DNA from: a virus | Virus record (IMG/VR): IMGVR_UViG_3300031951_000686 | Coordinates: 1 to 33,836 of that record | Strand: one strand, 5' to 3' | DNA length: 33,836 nt | Shown here: in pieces, positions 1 through 7,188 of the stretch | Numbering within the stretch: the first letter of the stretch is position 1 | How the letters are laid out: each line of letters opens with the position of its first letter | Program-made: the position numbers and the translations under genes | Notes under the pieces: model-generated | What the model was told of the DNA's origin: nothing | Database searches by the model: none | Seen by the model: the letters and a program-made list of their open reading frames with translations, nothing else

Positions 1-1223
1 GTATCAAATCCATGCTTTCTTCTTATGCTAACTGGTTGATCAAAAAATTCCTTAAATTTTGCCGCCGCCAAAGCATTGTCTGGAACCGCACGAAAACACC
101 CAGTTTCTAACTCTTTGTAGAGAGCTTTTGGCGTTAAAGGCACACCGCCTAGGTTTCGTACAACGCTTTCCATGGCAGAGTAATCTGTAGCCATCACTGG
201 TATTCCACAAGCCGCCGCTTCGACTTGAGGAAGACCAAATCCTTCGCAATTTGCGTATTGTACGTACAGATCAAATAGATTAATTATCTTACTCAAGTCT
301 TCATACGAAACGCCGGTTTTTACATTCGACAACCCCGCTCCAAATTGTCCAGTATATGGTGACTGAGTAATTGCCCCCTTGAACAATGATGGAAATGGTT
401 TACCTGTTTGACCGCAAATATATGTAAAGTATACCTTAGAAGATAATTGATATTGTTGTAATAATTCTGGAATGTCCCATCCAAGGTCTGGATAACTTGT
501 ATGACAATAAAGATAATAATTTGAACTATCTTCAACACTATCTAGCAGAATCCTAAAAGCTTGAAAAAGATCTGGATATAACTTTCGTCGTTGATTCCTC
601 ATAACGGTTCCAATTATCTTAGCATTTGGATCTATTCCATAAGATGATCTTAATCCATCCCTATCTTGTATTGGTTGATATGCATGGTGTGCAGATGGTG
701 GAGATATTCCAATATATTTTATTTTGCCACCAGATTGTTGTTTCAGTACTTCACCAGCCCATTCTGAATATGTTAAACAGGCATCTGCTGATTCGTATGT
801 CGAAATCCATTGCCTAGCCTGCGGTCTAGCATCAACTGTTGGCATGATACACCATTTGAAGTATTGTCTAAATGGAGATCTTTCTGCAAAGTCTAACATC
901 CAAAAGTCCCGTATATCACACACAATGTCTGGCATGAAATCAAGACATACAGGCTCAAACATTATTTCGCCAAATTGAGCCAAGGGATTTTGAGAATATT
1001 GTTGTTTTTCTTCCTCTGAGCATGAATTATCTGGAACTACACCGTAATATTTCCAAGGTATTTCTGAGGCTCTTGGATCTGTTCGTTCGCCATACGAAGC
1101 CATTTCTGCTATTTCGTATTTGTCAGTACTATATAAATAGTTCAAAATTTCTCTTGTATATGTCGCATAGCCAGTATTGAGGAATGTTGCTTCGCTACAA
1201 AATAATATTCTTGGTTTTCTCAT
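1..1223 (-). CDS. Glycosyltransferase family 4 (GT-B), C-terminus off the window
   Basis: The frame is open from an ATG at 1223 down to base 3, giving at least 407 residues, and the gene runs off the left edge. It begins MRKPRILFCSEATFLNTGYA, a usual GT-B opening, and near the window edge carries NCEGFGLPQVEAAACGIPV. That matches the EGFGLPxxEAxACGxPV nucleotide-sugar site of GT4 enzymes. It probably transfers a sugar from a nucleotide-sugar donor to a phage or host glycan; the acceptor is unknown. The start overlaps the stop of the upstream SSB gene by one base (TAATG), so the two are translationally coupled. It is one of three glycosyltransferases in the window. The family call is firm and the substrate is not known. 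Confidence 0.85.
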   Translation of the reverse strand, partial: MRKPRILFCSEATFLNTGYATYTREILNYLYSTDKYEIAEMASYGERTDPRASEIPWKYYGVVPDNSCSEEEKQQYSQNPLAQFGEIMFEPVCLDFMPDIVCDIRDFWMLDFAERSPFRQYFKWCIMPTVDARPQARQWISTYESADACLTYSEWAGEVLKQQSGGKIKYIGISPPSAHHAYQPIQDRDGLRSSYGIDPNAKIIGTVMRNQRRKLYPDLFQAFRILLDSVEDSSNYYLYCHTSYPDLGWDIPELLQQYQLSSKVYFTYICGQTGKPFPSLFKGAITQSPYTGQFGAGLSNVKTGVSYEDLSKIINLFDLYVQYANCEGFGLPQVEAAACGIPVMATDYSAMESVVRNLGGVPLTPKALYKELETGCFRAVPDNALAAAKFKEFFDQPVSIRRKHGFD

Positions 1224-1534
1224 TAGTCTTCAAAGTCCTTGTGGCAGAAATCAAACTCATTAATTCTAAAAACAATATCATCACTGTCTTTACTTGAATT
1301 CTTGGCAGAGGCATGTACTACTAATTTAGTACCTTTAACAGCATACTTTTCTAAAGTTTCCGCACCTGTGTGCCAAGCCTCGCAGTTAACATAGGTTGGA
1401 ATTCTATTTTTTTCGCCAGTTTTAGTTTTACGATAGGTATATATGACCATCGTAAATTGTGCCATGACTACATCTCCAACCATTGAGACTCTTGGATTTT
1501 CTACCAAGTATCCCGTAAAAGAACACATATTCAT
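1223..1534 (-). CDS. ssb: Single-stranded DNA-binding protein, OB fold (first of two)
   Basis: This 103-residue protein has the SSB pattern: an N-terminal GYLVENPRVS strand, AQFTMVIYTYR, the YVNCEAWHTGAETLEKYAVKG core (known form INCVAWGKLAENLAKYLKKG) and a closing FRINEFDF strand. It ends in DFED, faintly like the acidic tip bacterial SSBs use to bind partners. The start is set by GGAG seven bases before ATG. It lies directly downstream of the C-terminal polymerase half and probably coats ssDNA at the phage fork. A second, clearly different SSB lies at 30932-31264. Confidence 0.85.
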   Translation of the reverse strand: MNMCSFTGYLVENPRVSMVGDVVMAQFTMVIYTYRKTKTGEKNRIPTYVNCEAWHTGAETLEKYAVKGTKLVVHASAKNSSKDSDDIVFRINEFDFCHKDFED

Positions 1535-1583
1535 CTTTGTCTCCTATCTTAATATATTAGCAACAACAACTCAATAAAACAGA

Positions 1584-3152
1584 CTACACTTCGTGTATTT
1601 TTTCCACTATAAACGAACTATCTTTGTCGCTCACTGAACCGCAAAATATCAAATTATTACCTTCATACATGATATACTTGTATTTATCTCGCACTTTTGG
1701 AAATACTATTACGCTATCTAAAAGGCATGTATCATCTTCTATAGTTAGAAATGACATTAATTGTCCTTTGGATTCTCCCTTTGTGATAGTATAATCTGAT
1801 AATCTTTGTATATTTGCCACTATGCAGATATCTTTTCCCTTTTTTCCATTCACAATTTCTTTACAAGTAGTATTTGCTGCTGAAGTGTCTGATGTTTCTA
1901 CCCTAGTCATACTTACTGGGCATCCAAGATATTTTACTTCTTGATCTATAACCCAGCTTGGGTCATCCTCAAGATCATACGGTGGATTAACTAATAAATG
2001 TATCTCATTTTCTACAGCCTGCTTACGATCTATTTTGTGCGTACCGCCGCCTTCCTTTTTTGTTGGTGCTAAATCTTTTAGGCAATTAATAAAATTAGCC
2101 CACTTTTTATCCTTATAATGCTCTACGGCCCAAGATTGTTCTGCCTTAGTTAATGTTCTATAGATTTCATAGTCATACAAAGCTTTATTTCTTGTTACAT
2201 TGCTATTCTTGCTTCTAAAGAATCCTATAGAAGCAAGAGCCTTAAAAGCGGTAGAACTTATTTTTGATGACACGAATAATAAAATTTCTAGCCAAGTGAA
2301 ATTATTGATATTTTTATCTAGTTCCTTTTCAGCTTGATCTATTGCTTCTATTAATTTGTCACCAGTTGCACCTGTAAGAGATTTGATGTCTTTGATTCCA
2401 AAGTATATTTTACCGTCTTTTATGTTGAATTTTGTTTGAAAGTTTGACAAATTAGGAGTTTTGGTTTCAATATCAAAAAGCTTTGCCTCTGAAATCAATT
2501 CATATACCTCTTTTTGAGGATCTTGTTTTTCATTAGCATAATATAAGTAGGATAAAAAGAATTCTTGAGTGTTATGAGCCTTATAATAGGCACTCCAATA
2601 TGAGCATACTGCATATGAAACGCTATGCGATTTATTAAATGCGTATCGTGCAGATTTTTCAATCCATCCAAAGATTTGCTCTGCGTCTTCCTTAGAAACG
2701 GTTCCTACACGCTCTGCACCAGCTATGAATGATTTTTTGACTTCATTCATGAGATCAGCCTTTTTCTTTCCAATCGCCTTACGAAGAACGTCAGCCTCTT
2801 GTAGATTGAATCCAGCAATTTTCTCTGCTATACGCATGGATTGTTCTTGGTATACTAGAACTCCATAGGTTGGTTTTAATATTTCTTCCAAGGCTGGATG
2901 TAAATATGTTACTTCTTCCCTGCCATGTTTTCTGTCTACATAATGCTGTGTCATACTTTTTCCATCTACAAAAGCTTTCAAAGTTCCCGGTCTAATGATG
3001 GCAATTAATGCAGATAATTCTTCTATGTTAGTTGGTGCCACCTTCTTGGACCAAGACTTTCCAAGATTACTTTCTAACTGGAAGATGCCTTTTGTTTTGC
3101 CTTCGGCAAATAGTTTCCAAGTTTCTGCGTCATTATAATTGATATCAATCAT
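1584..3152 (-). CDS. dnaE: DNA polymerase III alpha, C-terminal half of a split DnaE (fingers to OB domain)
   Basis: This 522-residue protein starts at ATG 3152, overlapping the endonuclease VII stop as ATGA, with AGGA just upstream. It begins where the N half ends in a DnaE alignment: GIFQLES (22-28), AIIRPG (51-56), DRKHGREE (73-80), PTYGVLVYQEQ (94-104) and LRKAIGKKK (123-131) are fingers-domain signatures. YAFNKSHSVSYA (170-181) is the site that in cyanobacterial DnaE holds the split intein; here it is uninterrupted. The last ~85 residues resemble the OB-fold domain. It lacks the palm aspartates, so it cannot polymerise alone and must pair with the product of 4846-6480. Together the halves total 1066 residues, slightly under a usual DnaE. 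Confidence 0.92.
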   Translation of the reverse strand: MIDINYNDAETWKLFAEGKTKGIFQLESNLGKSWSKKVAPTNIEELSALIAIIRPGTLKAFVDGKSMTQHYVDRKHGREEVTYLHPALEEILKPTYGVLVYQEQSMRIAEKIAGFNLQEADVLRKAIGKKKADLMNEVKKSFIAGAERVGTVSKEDAEQIFGWIEKSARYAFNKSHSVSYAVCSYWSAYYKAHNTQEFFLSYLYYANEKQDPQKEVYELISEAKLFDIETKTPNLSNFQTKFNIKDGKIYFGIKDIKSLTGATGDKLIEAIDQAEKELDKNINNFTWLEILLFVSSKISSTAFKALASIGFFRSKNSNVTRNKALYDYEIYRTLTKAEQSWAVEHYKDKKWANFINCLKDLAPTKKEGGGTHKIDRKQAVENEIHLLVNPPYDLEDDPSWVIDQEVKYLGCPVSMTRVETSDTSAANTTCKEIVNGKKGKDICIVANIQRLSDYTITKGESKGQLMSFLTIEDDTCLLDSVIVFPKVRDKYKYIMYEGNNLIFCGSVSDKDSSFIVEKIHEV

Positions 3153-3514
3153 TTATTCCTCGACAACAAGTAATTCAAAGCTTTTACCAATCCCTCAATA
3201 TTGTCCCCAAGTTTTCCTATTCCAGAATTGCATCTATCACACACCCATCCTCTAAATTCATTATTGGTATGATTATGATCTAGGCACCACGTTGGCTTTC
3301 CAGTTTTTGGATGAATTTTTGGAATTTTACCACAGCATTCGCACACTGTGGGTTTATCTGGTGCTGATAGTTTTAGCTTTTTTCTTATAGATGTATGTTC
3401 CTTAATACAATCTCTACATCTGTCATCAACGCCAAGTCTATATCTACTATGAGGAGGAAAATCTGATAGACTTTTGACTTGTTGACAATAAATGCATTTT
3501 TGCTCACTTGACAT
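3149..3514 (-). CDS. Endonuclease VII-family HNH nuclease
   Basis: From ATG 3514 the protein has 121 residues. In-frame starts at 3526 (ATG) and 3544 (TTG) are possible, but MSSEQKCIYC fits this family's usual opening. Zinc-type cysteine pairs lie at C7/C10, C33/C36 and C58/C61. They are followed by WCLDHNHTNNEFRGWVCDRC, the DHNH...FRG..C..CN signature of T4 gp49-like enzymes, which continues as NSGIGKLGD. Endonuclease VII resolves branched DNA, and relatives act as free-standing homing nucleases. The gene overlaps the exonuclease upstream by 11 bp and the polymerase C half downstream by 4 bp, exactly between the polymerase halves. A resolvase role and a role in fragmenting dnaE are both possible. 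Confidence 0.8.
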   Translation of the reverse strand: MSSEQKCIYCQQVKSLSDFPPHSRYRLGVDDRCRDCIKEHTSIRKKLKLSAPDKPTVCECCGKIPKIHPKTGKPTWCLDHNHTNNEFRGWVCDRCNSGIGKLGDNIEGLVKALNYLLSRNK

Positions 3515-4184
3515 ATAGGTTGCCATTAGCAAATGCTTTGTCAAAGTTCATATTCTGATATACCGCACGGTGAGTTTTCATTAATTTGATAAATATATTG
3601 GCAGAATCTTTGACATCTTGCAAAGCGTCGTGAGCATTTTCTGTGCTAAGTCCCATTCTATCTCTCAGTGAATCCATGCTAATTGACTTTACAGTTGGAT
3701 CACTCTCGGTCCAAGCGAAGACATTATCCATAATATCAATCTTGTATACTTTACTAAACAATTTCTGTTGTTCTCGGTCTTTGTCCCAAGGTCCAAATTC
3801 TTTACACAGTCTATTTATTATGATCATATCAAAGCCAATGATATTAAAACCAACAGGGATAGGATTAAAAAATGGCTCACCCTTCCAGTTATACTGATCT
3901 ACAAAGTTCGTAAACTTAGACCACACAGATTTGAGTGATGGTGCTTTTTCTAATTGTTCTCTTGTTTTTCTTGTAATCTTTAGTGCTTCATCTTCTACGG
4001 GATCTAGCCCTAGAGATATAGCTTTTTCGTTGTCGAGTATTGGCTGTATTTCACTATTGAATTCCCCCTTTAACTTAAAACTTCTTCCATCCAAAGCAAT
4101 AGCAGCAATTTGAGTTGGCTGTGTGCGATGTGGGTTACGTGATCCTGTTTCAAAGTCAAATATAATATAGTCCCTATTAGCCAT
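3504..4184 (-). CDS. DnaQ-like 3'-5' exonuclease (DEDDh), probable proofreading subunit
   Basis: The 226-residue protein opens with MANRDYIIFDFETG, the Exo I motif with D10 and E12. GFNIIGFD supplies the Exo II aspartate (D119), and NAHDALQD supplies H185 and D190 of Exo III, so all DEDDh residues are present. Such enzymes remove misincorporated 3' nucleotides and in bacteria work as epsilon bound to DnaE. Its place between the split polymerase halves suggests it edits for that polymerase (inference). It overlaps the FkbM gene as TAATG and the endonuclease VII start by 11 bp. There is no obvious C-terminal extension like the one epsilon uses to bind alpha. Confidence 0.88.
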   Translation of the reverse strand: MANRDYIIFDFETGSRNPHRTQPTQIAAIALDGRSFKLKGEFNSEIQPILDNEKAISLGLDPVEDEALKITRKTREQLEKAPSLKSVWSKFTNFVDQYNWKGEPFFNPIPVGFNIIGFDMIIINRLCKEFGPWDKDREQQKLFSKVYKIDIMDNVFAWTESDPTVKSISMDSLRDRMGLSTENAHDALQDVKDSANIFIKLMKTHRAVYQNMNFDKAFANGNLYVK

Positions 4185-4858
4185 TATTTTCTCACAAATA
4201 GTGAGTCTCCAGATATTTCAAAAAACTGATATTCTCGGCTGGTTTCAGTTAACCCGTTCTTATTCAAAAAATTAGCTATATCATCGAATGATGTCTCTCC
4301 TTCATACATTATGTAGTTTTTAGACCATTCGAAGATAGTCGCCTGCAATGTATCGATCATACTATTACAACCAATAAATACATTATATTCTGCACCTTGT
4401 ACATCCATAAAGATTGCATCTATTGAATCAACATTGAATCTATTACAAAAATCATAAAGGCTTATAGACTCTACATCAAAGGTCTGATAAACATTATTGA
4501 CTTTGAAAATTTCTTTCATCCCTTTACCGGGTTTTAAAATAGAACCTTGCCCAGTATTTTGGCAATTTTGTCCTACAAAAGTATCTTCATCATTTATAGT
4601 GTCAAGTGGATAATATCTATTGAAAGTTACAGATCCGCTAGTATCTGTTACTGCCATATGATATGTATGAACTTTATCATGTTCAGCAAACTTGTTGTTC
4701 AGTATTGAAAAGTTAGTAGGATCTGCTTCAAAGGCATATATATTAGCGTCTGGCCAAATAGAAATTATGTCAAATATATCACCACCACGATGCGCTCCAA
4801 CTTCAAAAATATTTTTCAAATTTGGAAAATTCTTTTTTACATTTTCTAAGAATAACAT
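4184..4858 (-). CDS. FkbM-family SAM-dependent methyltransferase
   Basis: The 224-residue protein has a class I methyltransferase fold: IFEVGAHRGGD (17-27) is the SAM-binding glycine loop, YAFEADP (41-47) the acidic strand-2 motif, and IFMDVQGAEYNV (149-160) the DVxGxE signature of the FkbM family. FkbM enzymes O-methylate sugars and other small hydroxyl groups. Its ATG lies inside the last codons of the polymerase N half (13-bp overlap), and the AAGGGGGG tract before it encodes that half's C-terminus. It has no obvious link to replication. It may have been captured there, or may work with the glycosyltransferases nearby. Confidence 0.85.
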   Translation of the reverse strand: MLFLENVKKNFPNLKNIFEVGAHRGGDIFDIISIWPDANIYAFEADPTNFSILNNKFAEHDKVHTYHMAVTDTSGSVTFNRYYPLDTINDEDTFVGQNCQNTGQGSILKPGKGMKEIFKVNNVYQTFDVESISLYDFCNRFNVDSIDAIFMDVQGAEYNVFIGCNSMIDTLQATIFEWSKNYIMYEGETSFDDIANFLNKNGLTETSREYQFFEISGDSLFVRK

Positions 4859-6480
4859 GTTTTCCCCCCTTTTATTATATCTTGAATTTTCATAATTTTA
4901 TCTAGTAAATTGATTCCTAGAACGTCAAACTTTACATGACCCAGTGCCTCTAAGTCTGCCATTTCAAGTCCGGCAACCTTTTCTGATGATCCTTTTTGTT
5001 TTACCATTGGGCATACTTTTTGTAAAGGCTCTGCGGATATAACCACTCCAGCAGCATGTTTACCCTGAGTTTTAAAAGTACCCTCTATCTGTATGGCTTG
5101 CTCAAAATACTCAGCATACTCTCCCTCAAGTTTTCCATCTTCTAATATTCTACAGAAATCTCTTAAATCATCAGAGTTATTGATCAAAGCCCACTTGATA
5201 ATAGATCGATCTTCGTCATCCATTTCTGCTAACTGATCTGAGATTCTTGCCTCGTCTGGTATGCAGTTACTTATAGCATTCATTTCAGAGAATGAGCAAG
5301 CCTCATTAACACGCAAAACTTCCTTAATAGCACTCTTTCCTTGAAGTCTGCCGAATGTTAACATTTGGCTAACTCGACTGCTACCATACTTATCTTTTAG
5401 ATATGCAATAATTTCATCACGTTTAGTACCGGGAACATCTATATCAATATCTGGTAGAGATATATGATCAGCACTATTTCGTCCAGCATTATAAAATCTT
5501 GCAAATAGAAGGTCAAACTCTATTGGATCAATCTTTGTGATACCAATCAAATATGAAATTAAACAACCTGCGGCAGATCCTCTACCGGGGCCAGATAGCC
5601 AATCCATGTCATTAACGTACTTGATAATATCACGCACAATAAGAAAATATCCGAATAGATTAGCATCTTTGATAACGTCAAACTCTTCCTTGAATCTACT
5701 CAAATACTTCTGCTTATCTTCTTCATTTGATACCTTGTTTTGATCTATTAATAGATTCTTCCAGCCAATACGACATAGTTCTTTGAGATAATCTTCTTCT
5801 GATGCCCCATTTGGACATTCAAATTTAGGCAACATTGGTTTACTGAGAATATCATAGTCTTCGCACTGGTCATAAATCTCTTTTAGTTTAGATGTATCTA
5901 GACTCTTGGATTCATCCTTATCTTTGACATAAAAAGAGTCTTGCATGAAATACACTAATTTATCCATATGCTCTTGTGGATATTTTGAGTCTACATTAAT
6001 ACCACCATTGTTGTCTGGCCTAATGCTTTTCTTTATTTTTGGTAGAGTAGTCTTCATGTCAGAACATAATAATACTCTGTGAAGCTTTGCGTCTTTTCTA
6101 TCAGTGTAATAACTAATAGGCATTGATTCAGTAGGAGCATTGTATACACTAATCAAATTTTTACTAATATCTATATTATCATATTGCTCTGGCAATTTAC
6201 CATTTTCATCTAATGATGAAACCATTTCAATTAGCTCGTACCAACCGTCTTTATTTTTGGCAAAAAGTGTAGCAAAATCAAATGAGCATCCAATGATTGG
6301 CTTTATGCCCTGCTTCTTGCAGGCTTTATAAAAAGCAACCGCACCAGATAATGTCTTATAATCACAAATGCCACATGCTGGATATCCATTTTCCTTGCAT
6401 TTTTGGGCTAATTCAGCTGGCTTCGAATAACCTTTTAGCAAACTGTAATGAGTAAAATTCTTCAATGGGAACCAATTCAC
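4846..6480 (-). CDS. dnaE: DNA polymerase III alpha, N-terminal half of a split DnaE (PHP and palm)
   Basis: The 544-residue protein starts with GTG at 6480, preceded five bases away by AAGGAG. Residues 1-70 align with the DnaE PHP domain (HYSLLKG, GAVAFYKACKKQGIKPIIGC), but the metal-binding HLHxHS and TDH motifs are lost (PLKNFT, CDY). GPGRGSAAG (297-305) and LPDIDID (342-348) are palm signatures; D346 and D348 correspond to E. coli D401 and D403. HVKFDVLG supplies the third catalytic aspartate, D519. The protein stops about 25 residues later, just before the fingers that begin in 1584-3152. No intein motif is present at the end, which reads GGKTCYS. A sigma70-type promoter lies directly upstream. 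Confidence 0.92.
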   Translation of the reverse strand: MNWFPLKNFTHYSLLKGYSKPAELAQKCKENGYPACGICDYKTLSGAVAFYKACKKQGIKPIIGCSFDFATLFAKNKDGWYELIEMVSSLDENGKLPEQYDNIDISKNLISVYNAPTESMPISYYTDRKDAKLHRVLLCSDMKTTLPKIKKSIRPDNNGGINVDSKYPQEHMDKLVYFMQDSFYVKDKDESKSLDTSKLKEIYDQCEDYDILSKPMLPKFECPNGASEEDYLKELCRIGWKNLLIDQNKVSNEEDKQKYLSRFKEEFDVIKDANLFGYFLIVRDIIKYVNDMDWLSGPGRGSAAGCLISYLIGITKIDPIEFDLLFARFYNAGRNSADHISLPDIDIDVPGTKRDEIIAYLKDKYGSSRVSQMLTFGRLQGKSAIKEVLRVNEACSFSEMNAISNCIPDEARISDQLAEMDDEDRSIIKWALINNSDDLRDFCRILEDGKLEGEYAEYFEQAIQIEGTFKTQGKHAAGVVISAEPLQKVCPMVKQKGSSEKVAGLEMADLEALGHVKFDVLGINLLDKIMKIQDIIKGGKTCYS

Positions 6481-6514
6481 AGCAACTCCTTCTCAAATAA
6501 TGACGGTCAAGCTT

Positions 6515-6543
6515 ATTATAGCTCAACCAAGTTTCTTTTGCAA
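6515..6543 (-). promoter_or_regulatory. Sigma70-type promoter for the polymerase operon
   Basis: On the minus strand TTGCAA (6543-6538) is followed by a 17-base spacer and a perfect TATAAT (6520-6515). Transcription would start near 6508, leaving a leader of about 28 bases with AAGGAG before the GTG of the polymerase N half. The -35 overlaps the end of the PAP2 gene. It is the closest match to a host vegetative promoter near any replication gene here, and it would let the block from 6480 to 1 be transcribed separately. Confidence 0.6.
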
Positions 6544-7170
6544 TTGTTGAAATATGGATTCTGCAAAAATCACAGAAGCCTTGTTGTCTGACGGGTAGTG
6601 TACGCCCTGCATTTCTCTGCAATAGGCAGTCGTTTTAATACTATCTCTAAACTCATGAATCAAACTTGGATATATTCTAGAGCATAATATACAGGCTAAT
6701 ACTGCATAGCAAGTATGACCAGATGGATATGATGGTGTTTTTGTAGTCTTTGACTCAATAACATTTATCTTTTTCCCGAATATATCTCCTAGATATTCCG
6801 GTCTTACTCTGTTGAAATACTGTTTTACAGTCAAAATATAATCATCCAAAACTTCGTAATACTTTTTAAACTCTTCTTCGGGAAAATCTAATCCACGTTT
6901 AAATAGTGTTTGTTTAAATAGATATTTGGGATCTTTATCTACTATCTTTATGAGTTCTACTTGTGAATCTGATAGATTAGAAGTTAATCTAGATAGATAG
7001 TTCAACTCATCAGCCACTACTAAGCTGTTATTTAAAGGTGGGGGTTCTAGTATATCTTTCCAAGATAAATTGTACTTTACAGCAAACTTTTTGGGATTGT
7101 CTGTATATCTTAGTTCATTTATCTTATTGTTTTGTATGATGTAATCTATATCTTTTACGCTACTTAACAC
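6523..7170 (-). CDS. PAP2-family / class A acid phosphatase
   Basis: The 215-residue protein carries the three phosphatase signatures in order: K116-x6-R123-P124, P149-S-G-H152 and R185-x5-H191-x3-D195 (REMQGVHYPSD). H152 and H191 are the expected phosphohistidine and acid/base pair. The family hydrolyses phosphomonoesters or lipid pyrophosphates. No signal peptide and no clear membrane segments are seen, which argues for a soluble, cytoplasmic enzyme rather than an undecaprenyl-pyrophosphatase. The start is GTG at 7170, six bases after GTGGGGG. The substrate is unknown; dephosphorylation of nucleotides or sugar phosphates would fit the neighbours but is a guess. Confidence 0.82.
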   Translation of the reverse strand: MLSSVKDIDYIIQNNKINELRYTDNPKKFAVKYNLSWKDILEPPPLNNSLVVADELNYLSRLTSNLSDSQVELIKIVDKDPKYLFKQTLFKRGLDFPEEEFKKYYEVLDDYILTVKQYFNRVRPEYLGDIFGKKINVIESKTTKTPSYPSGHTCYAVLACILCSRIYPSLIHEFRDSIKTTAYCREMQGVHYPSDNKASVIFAESIFQQLQKKLG

Positions 7171-7188
7171 TAGAAACCCCCACTTTCA

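Noticed and set aside
1-1000. Plus-strand and short minus-strand open frames at 52-978
   Set aside because: They lie opposite or out of frame with the long glycosyltransferase frame that runs from 1223 to the window edge, and their translations have no recognisable domain.
1535-1583. Sigma70 promoter before the first SSB (TTGAGT-17-TAAGAT)
   Set aside because: The -10 would run into the ribosome binding site, leaving almost no leader, and the gene can be read from the polymerase transcript.
1584-6480. Split intein joining the two DnaE halves
   Set aside because: The N half ends in GGKTCYS, with only three residues after the Cys and no intein N-fragment. The C half begins directly with DnaE sequence and has no intein C-fragment. 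The cyanobacterial insertion site lies uninterrupted 170 residues into the C half.
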